DNA of 64,000 nucleotides from Pontibacter aquaedesilientis (GTDB lineage Bacteria > Bacteroidota > Bacteroidia > Cytophagales > Hymenobacteraceae), in contig NZ_JACXAJ010000001.1 of NCBI RefSeq assembly GCF_014773225.1, forward strand, positions 620,001 through 684,000, read 5' to 3'. Position 1 is the first letter of the stretch. Every line of letters starts with the position of its first letter. The notes beneath the pieces are model-generated. The model made no database searches, was not told the DNA's origin, and saw only the letters and a program-made list of their open reading frames with translations. Shown here piece after piece: positions 44,668 to 53,504 of this stretch. The translations under genes were made by a program, and so were the position numbers.

Positions 44668-45273
44668 ATGAAGATTAAAAGTTTACTCAACCTTGTGCTT
44701 GTGCTGGTTGCAGCACAAATGATGTTTGCCTGTAGTTCAGCTAAATACTACGAATTTGCAGCAAACAAACAGGCTCCCTACCACGATTACAATAAGAAGT
44801 CCGCTCCTGAAAAAGAAGTGGCTCCTGAAATTAACCTGTCGGATGTGGCCATGGCGGCAGCTGACAAAAAAGCTGCGGCAGAGAACAGCGCAGAACCCGT
44901 ATTGGAGGCAAGCGTGGCAGCACCGGCAGTAACATCTCCTGCACCCAAACTCGCACCAATTGCACCGGCAGCTACCGAGGAAGTAGCGATCACGGAGGCC
45001 GAAGCGATGGCAATGGCCAAGGAACGCATCAGTTCTATGACTAAAGCTGAAAAGAAAGCGTTTAAGAAAGAAGTTCGTGAAGTGATGAAGCAGGACCGTC
45101 GCGGAGGCGGTGCCAACATCGTAGAAATTATCCTAGCTATCCTGATTCCCCCATTGGCCGTATTCCTGCACGACGGTATTGGCACCTCCTTTTGGATCAG
45201 TATTATCCTATGGCTGCTGGGTATCATTCCGGGTATCATTTACGCATTGCTGGTAGTGACAGACACGATCTAA
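44668..45273 (+). CDS. Lipoprotein with C-terminal YqaE/Pmp3 membrane domain
   Basis: 201 residues. A lipobox (MMFACSS, Cys22) is followed by an Ala/Pro/Glu-rich linker (about 45-110), a basic helix, and a Pmp3-like hairpin of two membrane helices: ILAILIPPLAVFLHDGIG and WLLGIIPGIIYALLVV. A lipid anchor at one end and two helices at the other is unusual; it may bridge or sense the membrane. Pmp3 proteins help ion homeostasis under stress. Confidence 0.8.
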   Translation: MKIKSLLNLVLVLVAAQMMFACSSAKYYEFAANKQAPYHDYNKKSAPEKEVAPEINLSDVAMAAADKKAAAENSAEPVLEASVAAPAVTSPAPKLAPIAPAATEEVAITEAEAMAMAKERISSMTKAEKKAFKKEVREVMKQDRRGGGANIVEIILAILIPPLAVFLHDGIGTSFWISIILWLLGIIPGIIYALLVVTDTI

Positions 45274-45298
45274 TACAACAGAAGTATTGCCATTCATC

Positions 45299-45332
45299 AA
45301 GAAGCACTGCTGCATGGCAGTGCTTCTTTTTT
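45299..45332 (+). terminator. Terminator after the Pmp3 lipoprotein gene
   Basis: GAAGCACTGC (45301-45310) pairs with GCAGTGCTTC (45317-45326) and is followed by a T run. Confidence 0.8.
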
Positions 45333-45425
45333 ATGTGTTGGCTGTCAACTAGTACCGTGGTATTGCGTTTTATACCTGTAAAGCACCAGTGCTTTATACC
45401 TTTTCAGAAGTAAAAAATCATCTGC

Positions 45426-46364
45426 ATGGAATACAAGGACTACTACAAAATTCTGGGTGTAGAGAAGTCTGCTTCGCAGGCCGATATCAAAAAGGCATAC
45501 CGGGCACTTGCCAAGAAATACCATCCTGATAAAACAAAAGGGGATAAGGCTGCGGAGGAAAAATTCAAAGATATAAGCGAATCCTATGAAGTGCTCGGAG
45601 ATGAGCAGAAGCGCAAGCAGTACGATGAGCTAGGCGCGAACTGGCGTCATTTCCAACAGCAGGGCGGTGGCCCGTTCAGAGGGCAACAGCCAGGCGGCGG
45701 TTTCGGGGGGACTTACTACGAGGGCGATGCCAGCGATAAGTTCGGGGGGAGCGGCTTTTCAGACTTCTTTGAGCAGTTCTTTGGCGGTGGTTTTGCTCAG
45801 CAGGGCGGCGATTTCAGAGGGAGAGGCAGAGCGCCCAGAGGGCAGGATTATGAGGCTGAAATGGCTATTACATTACAGGAAGCCTACAGCGGCACCTCCC
45901 GGCTGTTAAATGTAAACAACCAGCAATTGCGCATCACCACCAAACCCGGTGTGGCGGATGCCCAGGTGCTACGGATAAAAGGCAAGGGCGGTCCAGCCAT
46001 GGGAGGGGGAACACCGGGAGATTTATACATCAGGGTACAGGTACAGCCTTTCCCCGGCATAGAGCGACAAGGCGATGACCTGCATACAAAGCTTAATCTG
46101 GATATGTATACCGCCATACTGGGTGGTGAAGTGCAGGTGAATACGCTGTCAGGCAAACTGAAGCTGAAAATTCCGGCAGGTACACAGAACGGTAAAACTT
46201 TAAGGCTGCGTGGCAAGGGAATGCCCTTGTATGGTAAGCCTGACCAGCATGGCGATTTGTACGTAAAAATAGAAGTGCAACTCCCTGTTCATCTGACTGA
46301 TGAAGAGTTGCACCTGATGCAGCAGTTGCGTGACCTACACCAACAAAAGACCGCAAATGTTTAA
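45426..46364 (+). CDS. cbpA: DnaJ-class co-chaperone, CbpA-like
   Basis: 312 residues. J-domain (1-70) with [10 protein letters not shown], then a Gly/Phe-rich linker (about 75-135), then a DnaJ C-terminal substrate domain (about 140-305) without the Zn-finger, as in CbpA. It stimulates DnaK. The gene 26 bases downstream may belong to the same transcript. Confidence 0.92.
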   Translation: MEYKDYYKILGVEKSASQADIKKAYRALAKKYHPDKTKGDKAAEEKFKDISESYEVLGDEQKRKQYDELGANWRHFQQQGGGPFRGQQPGGGFGGTYYEGDASDKFGGSGFSDFFEQFFGGGFAQQGGDFRGRGRAPRGQDYEAEMAITLQEAYSGTSRLLNVNNQQLRITTKPGVADAQVLRIKGKGGPAMGGGTPGDLYIRVQVQPFPGIERQGDDLHTKLNLDMYTAILGGEVQVNTLSGKLKLKIPAGTQNGKTLRLRGKGMPLYGKPDQHGDLYVKIEVQLPVHLTDEELHLMQQLRDLHQQKTANV

Positions 46365-46389
46365 GATTATCAAATAAGCCAGATTAGCC

Positions 46390-46746
46390 ATGTTAATGAC
46401 CATTGAACACATCGCCACCCATAACCCGATTGAAAACTTTACAGATAGCCTCGCCGATCGTAACCTGACGCGTTATGCCAGTGAGATACTGGAGCAACAT
46501 GGATGCAGCAGCCTGCAGGATTTGCGTATTGCCGTTAAAAGAGCGACTGAGGTGTGTTCCTGTATGCACATGCCACTGCAGGAAAATTTCAAGGTAGTGT
46601 ATAGGTCCCGCAACGGCGAAGTGGTGCAGGACTGGCGACTGTCTCCGATGGCTTACCTGCTCACAGCCCTTAACTCTGACTCACGCAATACCTTCGTCGC
46701 CCAACTGCAGGTCGAAATGGTGAAACGTATGCTTAATCAAACTTAA
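46390..46746 (+). CDS. Hypothetical protein downstream of cbpA
   Basis: 118 residues. Helical start, then VCSCMHMPLQENFKVVYRSRNGEVVQDWRLSPMAYLLTAL, vaguely like the small domain of phage antirepressor proteins. It is not the CbpM modulator that often follows cbpA. No function is claimed. Converges on truC with a 4-base overlap. Confidence 0.6.
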   Translation: MLMTIEHIATHNPIENFTDSLADRNLTRYASEILEQHGCSSLQDLRIAVKRATEVCSCMHMPLQENFKVVYRSRNGEVVQDWRLSPMAYLLTALNSDSRNTFVAQLQVEMVKRMLNQT

Positions 46747-47480
46747 TCGCAAGCAATTACCGTCGCTATACCTGCTTTCTTTAAAACATTCTCCCAACCA
46801 AATTCAAGACAAAGTCGGTGCATATTTTGTGGCATTGGTGCTTTTATGGACATCGCTTCTCCGGTATACGGGTGCGTAAAGTCCAGTTGGGCGGCATGCA
46901 GCAACAAATAGGGGCTTTCAAGTTTTTCCAGGAACATCTGATTATGCCGCCAGTCGCCGTGCCGCTTATCTCCGACAATGTAGTGCCTGATGTGCGCAAA
47001 ATGCTTTCGAATCTGGTGCATACGCCCGGTCTCAGGTTGCACCTGTACTAGGGAGTAACGAGCTGTGCTGTAACGCCCGACAGGTATGGGCAGTTCGATG
47101 GTAGCTAACCGGGTATAGCGAGTGATGGCATCTTGCGGGGCTTTGTGCTTATGGTCTTTGTCCGGACGTATGGGGTTATCGATCGTGTCCTCCTCTAAGG
47201 TATAGCCCCGCACGATGGCCAAGTAGGTTTTAGTCACTTCCCTTTCCTCAAAAGCTTTGACCAGAGGCCCGGTAGCCTCCGGACTTTTAGCGAATAGCAA
47301 TACACCGGATGTGCCGCGGTCCAGGCGGTGGGCGGCGTATACCTGACAACCCAATTGGTCGCGCAGCATCTGAAGCGCAAACTCTTTCTTCTCTTCGGCA
47401 ATGCGGGTGCGATGTACCAATAGCCCATTGGGCTTGTTGATCGCTACATAACGCTCATCTTCAAAAACTATCTCCAGCAC
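46743..47480 (-). CDS. truC: tRNA pseudouridine(65) synthase TruC
   Basis: 245 residues, RluA family. The catalytic Asp is in AAHRLDRGTSGVLLFAKS. The pattern VAINKPNGLLVHRT, PVGRYSTARYSLVQVQPETGRMHQIRKH and GDKRHGD follows E. coli TruC closely, and there is no S4 domain. It modifies U65 in the T-stem of some tRNAs. Confidence 0.9.
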   Translation of the reverse strand: MLEIVFEDERYVAINKPNGLLVHRTRIAEEKKEFALQMLRDQLGCQVYAAHRLDRGTSGVLLFAKSPEATGPLVKAFEEREVTKTYLAIVRGYTLEEDTIDNPIRPDKDHKHKAPQDAITRYTRLATIELPIPVGRYSTARYSLVQVQPETGRMHQIRKHFAHIRHYIVGDKRHGDWRHNQMFLEKLESPYLLLHAAQLDFTHPYTGEAMSIKAPMPQNMHRLCLEFGWENVLKKAGIATVIACD

Positions 47481-47651
47481 GATTCTGTAAATTTTTATAC
47501 AAAGATAGCCTTATTCCCCTTGCAAGGTATAATTCACCACTTCCATACAGAAAGGAATGTATACCTGCCTCTATAAATTATCGTAATCCTTTAGAATTGA
47601 TCAAAAGGCTGCCTATACTTGCTGCCTGAACCGGAAATATAGAAAGAGCGC

Positions 47652-47852
47652 ATGGCGATATCGTTTGACAACCTGAGAAAAGGAAAGAAGTATATGTTGC
47701 AGAACTACGGAGAGAAGTTTGAGTTTCAGGTAATGGACATGCCACAGGAGGGAGCTTACCTGGTGAAAGACCTGAATACGCTAGATACTTTTCTGCTGCA
47801 TGACCTGTTGCAGTATGGTCGCGGCAAAGACTTCGATATGCAGGAGCTCTGA
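47652..47852 (+). CDS. Small conserved-looking protein, unknown
   Basis: 66 residues starting MAISFDNLRKGKKYMLQNYGE, with a likely small beta-barrel character. No family known to me. It converges with the next gene by 11 bases. Confidence 0.6.
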   Translation: MAISFDNLRKGKKYMLQNYGEKFEFQVMDMPQEGAYLVKDLNTLDTFLLHDLLQYGRGKDFDMQEL

Positions 47853-47863
47853 CTTCAGTAATT

Positions 47864-48127
47864 TTAACTGCTGCGGGTTACTTTTCCTTTCAAGTCCCAG
47901 TGGCTACGCAATATGCGGTTGCTTTTGGCGTCGCGTATGATTTTGCGCACATACCTTTCTCCTGCAATAGCGCCATCCTCCAGCCGTTTTCCAATAAAAA
48001 GTGTGACAGGCTCGCCTAAATCGTTGGTGATGAAGGTGAGTTCTTTTCCATTATAATGCTGGTCAATGCGGCTGTCAGGCGCATACAGTTTGTTGAGTTT
48101 CTCTATCAATTTAGGTCCTAGTGGCAT
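47864..48127 (-). CDS. Small basic protein, unknown
   Basis: 87 residues from Met at 48127 (MPLGPKLIEKL); 48133 adds two residues. The chain includes GKELTFITNDLGEPVTLFIGKR and ends in KGKVTRSS. No family was recognised. Confidence 0.6.
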   Translation of the reverse strand: MPLGPKLIEKLNKLYAPDSRIDQHYNGKELTFITNDLGEPVTLFIGKRLEDGAIAGERYVRKIIRDAKSNRILRSHWDLKGKVTRSS

Positions 48128-48178
48128 TTTCAACTATACTATGTAACAGCTTTATCATTTAAGGCAATAACCTCACAA

Positions 48179-48601
48179 TCAGGCATAAGCTTGAGTCCTG
48201 TCCTGGGCTACCGCCCATTTTTGGGCATCTTCGAGCTCAGTAAATAATTCAAATGCGATCGTGTGATGGCATAGCTGGCTAACCATATGAATCATTTTGT
48301 GAGAAACAAGTTCCTGAAACACATCTGGCGGAACAACCCTTGCAAAACGGCTGATATCTGTTTTGGCTAGCCGCCTGGCACATAATTCAGCGAGCGCACG
48401 CTGCATCGAAACATCGAAGTGTATTCCGATGCTATTATCCGCAATCCAATTGGTTACGCGATAATTCATAGCCAGGTCAATTCCTACATCATAAATTTCC
48501 AGAAGAATTTTAAAAGTTGGTTGCCGAAGCCATTTCAACAGAATGGTATGATCGGCAGACAAATAGGAGAGGGTGCAGTAAGAGTTTTTATAAATTATCA
48601 T
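48179..48601 (-). CDS. STAS-like small protein (copy 1)
   Basis: 140 residues. Alternating strands and helices with NWIADNSIG in the middle and AFELFTELEDAQKWAVAQ at the end. The ending is like the EEAxxWL close of a Bacteroidota STAS/SpoIIAA-like family. It resembles the divergent neighbour at 48781 in architecture. Confidence 0.55.
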   Translation of the reverse strand: MIIYKNSYCTLSYLSADHTILLKWLRQPTFKILLEIYDVGIDLAMNYRVTNWIADNSIGIHFDVSMQRALAELCARRLAKTDISRFARVVPPDVFQELVSHKMIHMVSQLCHHTIAFELFTELEDAQKWAVAQDRTQAYA

Positions 48602-48780
48602 TTATATTGCTAGGGCTAAAGTTGAAAGGCTCATTGATTACCCATCTAGAACAATTCTAGAGGTGATTAATTCAACTTAAAAATGTATTATTAGGATAGT
48701 TCAATGATGCAAGTGGAACACGCAACTTGAGTAACCCTATTGTTGTAAAAAATACAAAGGTTGGTTTAGAGTAGAATGAG

Positions 48781-49191
48781 ATGTTAACATTACAGAATCC
48801 TAATAAAGAAATATTAGTAAAGGAAGATTTCCTCCAACTGAAGTGGGAAGAAAATAACAAGTTACTGGTGGCGGATTGGACCGGCTGGCTGGATACAACT
48901 AAGGCTCAGAAGGGCTGCCGATACATAGTGAAGGCTGTAACGGAGTTGTCTGCTTTTAAAATATTGAATGATAACTCCAAGGTGACCGGGCACTCCGGAG
49001 ACACCCGTTGGATGAACCGGGTTTGGTTTCCGGCCTTGAAAGACGCTGGCTTGCAATACTTTGGATGGGTGTACTCGCATGAATTTTTCACACAGCTCGA
49101 GATTGACAATACTGTAGATCTGACGACAGGTATAGCCATCAAAACTTTTATGTCTTCGGATGACGCCAGGGGTTGGCTGGAAACATTTTAG
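48781..49191 (+). CDS. STAS-like small protein (copy 2)
   Basis: 136 residues: LLVADWTGWLDTTKAQKG, ILNDNSKVTG, TRWMNRVWFPALKDAGLQYFGWV and a closing SSDDARGWLETF, typical of a STAS-like family common in Bacteroidota. Divergent from copy 1 with a 179-base AT-rich gap. Confidence 0.6.
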   Translation: MLTLQNPNKEILVKEDFLQLKWEENNKLLVADWTGWLDTTKAQKGCRYIVKAVTELSAFKILNDNSKVTGHSGDTRWMNRVWFPALKDAGLQYFGWVYSHEFFTQLEIDNTVDLTTGIAIKTFMSSDDARGWLETF

Positions 49192-49282
49192 ATGCCATCG
49201 CAATGGTACCTTGAAATTACTGAACATTAATTCCAACGGCACCGGAGTGAGTGCGTATAATCAATACTTAATGATCTGATTT

Positions 49283-49558
49283 ATGCATTCTCCACAAGGC
49301 CATTTTTTTGTCTATATACTAGGCAACCAACTAAAATCTGACTTGAGTATTGGTGTCTCGGCTAATCTGCAGCAGCACATTCAGTCTGGCGCTGAGCCAG
49401 TGGATAAGCCAAAACTAGTATATTATGAGCACTACGACCTGGAAGAGCTTGCACGCGTGCGCGAACAGCAGATCAAGTCAGGCAGCTTGGAGGAAGCTTC
49501 GCGTCTGGTAGAATCCATGAATCCCAATTGGCTTGATCTGGCCGACACGTTGTCTTAA
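49283..49558 (+). CDS. Degenerate GIY-YIG domain protein
   Basis: 91 residues. The GIY part (FFVYILGN) and the end LVYYEHYD...RVREQQIK fit UPF0213-type GIY-YIG proteins. The YIG tyrosine is replaced (DLSIG) and the following arginine is Gln/His (NLQQHI), while the glutamate in REQQIK is kept. Catalysis is therefore doubtful. Confidence 0.7.
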   Translation: MHSPQGHFFVYILGNQLKSDLSIGVSANLQQHIQSGAEPVDKPKLVYYEHYDLEELARVREQQIKSGSLEEASRLVESMNPNWLDLADTLS

Positions 49559-49714
49559 CCGGCTAATCTACCCCAGGTTTTTTCTTTAAATTTATCAAAT
49601 CAAACTGGCTCAGTCTAGTCAGCCATTCTGTAAAAGCGTATCTTGCTGCTTACATGGCTAAAAAAACATTTTCTTGAAGTTGCTAGCTTCTGAAAATAGT
49701 GAGTTTCCACAAAC

Positions 49715-50719
49715 TTGATGAAAAGGAATCTGCAAAGACAAAGCGAAAACCTCCGGCTTCAAATCATTGTGGTGCTGGTAGGTGTTCTGCTTTTGATCGC
49801 GAAGTTCACTGCTTACTATCTCACTAATTCCAATTCTATTCTTACCGACGCGCTAGAATCCATCATCAATGTGGTGGCCGGCGGCTTCTCCTTATACAGT
49901 CTTATTCTATCTGCAAGACCTAAAGACCTCAATCACCCTTATGGTCACGGTAAAATCGAGTTCGTGGCGGCTACGTTGGAAGGGTCCTTGATCCTGGTGG
50001 CTGGAGGAGCCATTATTTTCAAGTCTTTTTACAACTTATTTGAGCCGCAGCACCTTTCGAGACTGAATACAGGTATCTATTTAATCGCAGCAGCCGGAGT
50101 GGTCAACTACATAGTCGGGCACTTCACCGAACAGCGTGGCAACAGGTCTAATTCGCTGGTTTTGGTAGCAGGAGGGAAGCACCTCAAAACAGATGCCTAC
50201 TCTACGGCAGGTATACTGGTTGGTCTGCTACTGATTTACCTAACAGGTATGGTATGGCTGGACAGTGTTGTGGCAATAATCTTTGGTACATTCATCTGCT
50301 TCACGGGCTACCGTATACTGCGCGCATCGCTTGCCGGTATCATGGATGAGGCGGACTATGAACTCCTTAAGCGGTTAGTGCATGTGCTCAACGAAAGCCG
50401 GCGTGAGAATTGGATTGACATTCATAACCTGCGTGTTATCAAGTATGGCAATACCCTGCACATCGATTGTCACCTAACTGTGCCCTGGTACCTGACGGTG
50501 TTGCAGGCTCATGAGGAAGTAGAAGCCGTTGGTTCGCTGATCCGGGAACGTATTGATCCGGACATCGAACTATTCATCCACACAGATCCCTGCGTGGAAG
50601 TTTCTTGCAGCGTTTGCCCTAAAATTGGGTGCAAAGTGCGTCGGCGATCTTTTCAGGAAAGGGTGGCTTGGGATGTCAATAAAGTGATTTCGGATAAAAA
50701 ACACGGGCTCGTAAACTAA
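49715..50719 (+). CDS. Cation diffusion facilitator (CDF) transporter
   Basis: 334 residues with six membrane segments. Metal-site phrases SILTDALESIIN and HPYGHGKIEFVAA, with KTDAYSTAGIL in helix V. The first site has Asp-Ala-Leu-Glu. The cytoplasmic domain ends in a Cys-rich extension (CVEVSCSVCPKIGC) that could bind metal. It exports a divalent cation, perhaps Zn2+ or Fe2+. Confidence 0.88.
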   Translation: MMKRNLQRQSENLRLQIIVVLVGVLLLIAKFTAYYLTNSNSILTDALESIINVVAGGFSLYSLILSARPKDLNHPYGHGKIEFVAATLEGSLILVAGGAIIFKSFYNLFEPQHLSRLNTGIYLIAAAGVVNYIVGHFTEQRGNRSNSLVLVAGGKHLKTDAYSTAGILVGLLLIYLTGMVWLDSVVAIIFGTFICFTGYRILRASLAGIMDEADYELLKRLVHVLNESRRENWIDIHNLRVIKYGNTLHIDCHLTVPWYLTVLQAHEEVEAVGSLIRERIDPDIELFIHTDPCVEVSCSVCPKIGCKVRRRSFQERVAWDVNKVISDKKHGLVN

Positions 50720-50759
50720 GCCTACTTTTTAGCGTAGCCAATGTAAAGGCTTATTTGTG

Positions 50760-51437
50760 ATGGATAGAAGAATTACCTACATGTTTCTCCCTTTGTTGTT
50801 GTTAATCTGGGCTTGCACAGAGTCAGGAACAGAACGTACCCAGTTGGAGGAAAGCTCATTTTCGTACGGAAGTACCGCTGATACGACCGGCTTGAAAAAA
50901 GCAACGTTTGCCGGTGGCTGTTTTTGGTGCACCGAGGCATATTTTGAACGGCTGAAAGGAGTGGACCGGGTAGTTTCTGGCTATACTGGAGGCAAAGAAG
51001 AAAATCCGACCTACCAGCAAGTGAGTTATGGCAGAACAGGGCATGCGGAGGCGGTGCAAATACTGTACAATCCTGCTGAAATATCTTATAGGGAACTGTT
51101 AGAAGTGTTTTTTGCAACACATGACCCAACCACTCTTAACCGACAGGGGCCTGATGTAGGCAAGCAGTATCGATCGGCCATTTATTACCATGATTCGGAA
51201 CAGCAGAAATTGGCTCGTGCCTATATACGCCAACTGGAAGAAGCCGGAACATTCCGTCGTAAAATCGTGACACAGCTGGAGCCTCTAAACAAATTTTGGA
51301 TAGCCGAAGACTACCACCAAGACTATTACCGTCGCAATCCGGACGATCCTTATGTAGTATCCGTTGCCCGTCCCAAAGTCAAAAAATTCGAGGACGCTTA
51401 TCGGAACAAATTAAAAAACAGTTACTTAAAGCAGTAA
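50760..51437 (+). CDS. msrA: Lipoprotein-type peptide-methionine (S)-S-oxide reductase MsrA
   Basis: 225 residues from ATG 50760. Lipobox LIWAC, then the MsrA domain with catalytic Cys in FAGGCFWCTEAYF, GYTGGKEENPTY and a conserved FWIAEDYHQDYY end. It repairs oxidised methionine outside the cytoplasm. A GTG at 50757 is less likely as the start. Confidence 0.9.
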   Translation: MDRRITYMFLPLLLLIWACTESGTERTQLEESSFSYGSTADTTGLKKATFAGGCFWCTEAYFERLKGVDRVVSGYTGGKEENPTYQQVSYGRTGHAEAVQILYNPAEISYRELLEVFFATHDPTTLNRQGPDVGKQYRSAIYYHDSEQQKLARAYIRQLEEAGTFRRKIVTQLEPLNKFWIAEDYHQDYYRRNPDDPYVVSVARPKVKKFEDAYRNKLKNSYLKQ

Positions 51438-51532
51438 TGGTCGAACTGTTGAGTTCGAATGACATTCACTTCCTATCTAAATTCTGTGGAGTTCGTATAG
51501 GAGGCAATCTTTCATTATAAATCTGACGAACT

Positions 51533-51967
51533 ATGGATTTTATACTCAATTTGCTGGTAAGTGCCGGCGTGATTGTGCTGCTCGCTTATGCTTTGCCACA
51601 AGTGCATGTGAAGAGTTTTCTGACTGCTTTGTGGGTTGCCTTCCTGATTGGACTGTTTAATGCCACGCTTGGCTGGATTATACGCGGTGTACTTAACCTG
51701 GTGTCATTTTTCCTTTTAGAGGCAATCATCGGGTTAATCGTAACGACACTTATGATCAAGATTGTCGACAAGCTGGTCCGCAATTTCAAGGTTGATGGCT
51801 GGTGGCCAGCGCTTTTGATTGCCTTGGCAACGAGCATTGCTCTGGCAATAGTGGGCTGGGCCCGAGGAGGTGACGATGATTACGCCATGCTGAACAACGA
51901 GCCTAAAACTGAGCAACTATACGTACAGCAAAACGATGGCCGATCGCGTCAGGTGAGTGTATTTTAG
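51533..51967 (+). CDS. Phage holin 4-2 family-like membrane protein
   Basis: 144 residues with four membrane segments (LVSAGVIVLLAYALPQVHV, LTALWVAFLIGLFNATLGWII, AIIGLIVTTLMIKIVDKLV, ALLIALATSIALAIVGW) and a charged tail. This pattern is a common chromosomal family, not evidence of a prophage. Confidence 0.75.
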   Translation: MDFILNLLVSAGVIVLLAYALPQVHVKSFLTALWVAFLIGLFNATLGWIIRGVLNLVSFFLLEAIIGLIVTTLMIKIVDKLVRNFKVDGWWPALLIALATSIALAIVGWARGGDDDYAMLNNEPKTEQLYVQQNDGRSRQVSVF

Positions 51968-52242
51968 AATAATCTATTAAGCGCTTTTTGAGACAGGGGC
52001 ATGGCTATACCAACAGTCATGCCCTTATTGTTTACCAAATCTTGTGACTGTTCTTTTGGTCAATCGTTAAAGTGACTTGAATAAAGAATTCACTGCAAGC
52101 AATGAACTCTAAGCTGGCGCTTCCTATCTTTCTAAAATCTTATTTAACATAAAGTATATTATTAGTGACACTTATTATAGAGAATTATTCTCGTATATAA
52201 TTAGTCTTATAATTTATATTATGTTAAGTAGTAAATTTGGCA
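51968..52242. other. AT-rich intergenic stretch
   Basis: No gene is seen. It becomes strongly AT-rich (52130-52240) before the terminator of the TPR gene. Confidence 0.4.
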
Positions 52243-52280
52243 ACAAGAAAGGGAGGCTAAATTTAACCTCCCTTTCTTGT
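52243..52280. terminator. Bidirectional terminator of the TPR gene
   Basis: A 14-bp stem ACAAGAAAGGGAGG (52243-52256) with its complement at 52267-52280 and an AT loop. Confidence 0.8.
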
Positions 52281-52300
52281 ATTTTTAATACTGGATTGTA

Positions 52301-53434
52301 TTAGTTCTTGAGCTTTTTACCTACACGCTCTGCGTCAGCAGTACGCTTTAGGCGTGTATAAACACGCTGCAGGTTAGCCAATGTTGCCTGGTCTTCTGGC
52401 TGAATTTCAAGGGCTTTCTCAAAGTATGGCAATGACGCCTCATAATGCTTCTTAGCCTGGGCCTCTAATTTGGCACCCTGCTTCTTGTAAGTTGCATAGT
52501 CCATTTTAGCGGCTTTGTTGTTGAACTCGCTGCCTTTGTTATACTCCAGAACGCCAAGGTTAAAGAAACCATCGAAGTTGTTCGGATCCATTTCAACAGC
52601 TTTCTGATAGTTCTTGTAAGCCTCATCCAAGTTGCCCTTACGTTCCTGCAAGTTACCTCTTACGGCGTATAGGCTAGCGTTTTTAGGGTCAGCTTGTATG
52701 GCTTTGTCAAGTTTATCCATTGCTTCTTCAGCACGGTCATTCTTGAGGTAATAGCGCAATTCCTCTTGCATCAGGTATACACTGTTCGGGTGCTTTTTAA
52801 GACCTTCCGCAATAGAAGCCATCACTTTGTCGTCGCTGGCTTCAGCAGCCTGCAGCAACTGGATTTTAGCTTTGAATACGTCTTCAGTAGCATGGCCAAC
52901 ACTGATCAATTTATCATAATAACCAGCAGCCTTAGAGTAATCTTGCTTCGCAGTAGATGCATAGGCGGCATACAAGATAGCTGTTGTATCAGTTGGGTTT
53001 ACACTAGAAGCCAGATCATATTTAGCAATAGCATTATCCCAATCCTGGTTGTTATGAAATTCTACAGCCTGGTTTAATATTTGGCCATAAAGCATTTCTA
53101 GGCGCTCAGGCACCTGCTTGCCAAACTGACCGTCTTTTCCGTCAAGCTCAATTGTTTTGTTAAACGACTGCAATACAACTTCCGGAGTCTTCTCTGTCGC
53201 AACCTTGCCATAGATCGGGTGACCGATCAAGTCCTGGTTGATTACGCCATGATAGAACCATGTTTTAGCTTTGTCCTGTGTTTTCTTGTGCTCGGTAGCC
53301 TTGTTAATGTCTGCCAAAGCTTTGTCCAGCGTGCCGTTCTTATGGTTAAGAACAGCGCTGTTCACTGCTGAGTTCTGAGCTACAGCAACCTGAACGCTAG
53401 CTGCCGCTAAGGCTGTCATAAGTATTTTTTTCAT
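52301..53434 (-). CDS. Secreted TPR-repeat protein
   Basis: 377 residues with a signal peptide (cut near AVAQ-N20) and at least six TPR-like helix pairs (for example NASLYAVRGNLQERKGNLDEAYKNYQKAVEMDPNN). Probably periplasmic scaffolding. Upstream of it lies gyrA, 70 bases away. Confidence 0.85.
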   Translation of the reverse strand: MKKILMTALAAASVQVAVAQNSAVNSAVLNHKNGTLDKALADINKATEHKKTQDKAKTWFYHGVINQDLIGHPIYGKVATEKTPEVVLQSFNKTIELDGKDGQFGKQVPERLEMLYGQILNQAVEFHNNQDWDNAIAKYDLASSVNPTDTTAILYAAYASTAKQDYSKAAGYYDKLISVGHATEDVFKAKIQLLQAAEASDDKVMASIAEGLKKHPNSVYLMQEELRYYLKNDRAEEAMDKLDKAIQADPKNASLYAVRGNLQERKGNLDEAYKNYQKAVEMDPNNFDGFFNLGVLEYNKGSEFNNKAAKMDYATYKKQGAKLEAQAKKHYEASLPYFEKALEIQPEDQATLANLQRVYTRLKRTADAERVGKKLKN

Positions 53435-53504
53435 ACTTTTCAGAGATTGGTTTTTGTTTGTTGTTAAACGTTAAATAAATGAAATAAAATTCCCTTTTGT
53501 AAAA

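Noticed and set aside
51533..51967. Prophage signal from a holin-like protein
   Set aside because: The family is common as a chromosomal membrane protein and there are no other phage genes nearby.
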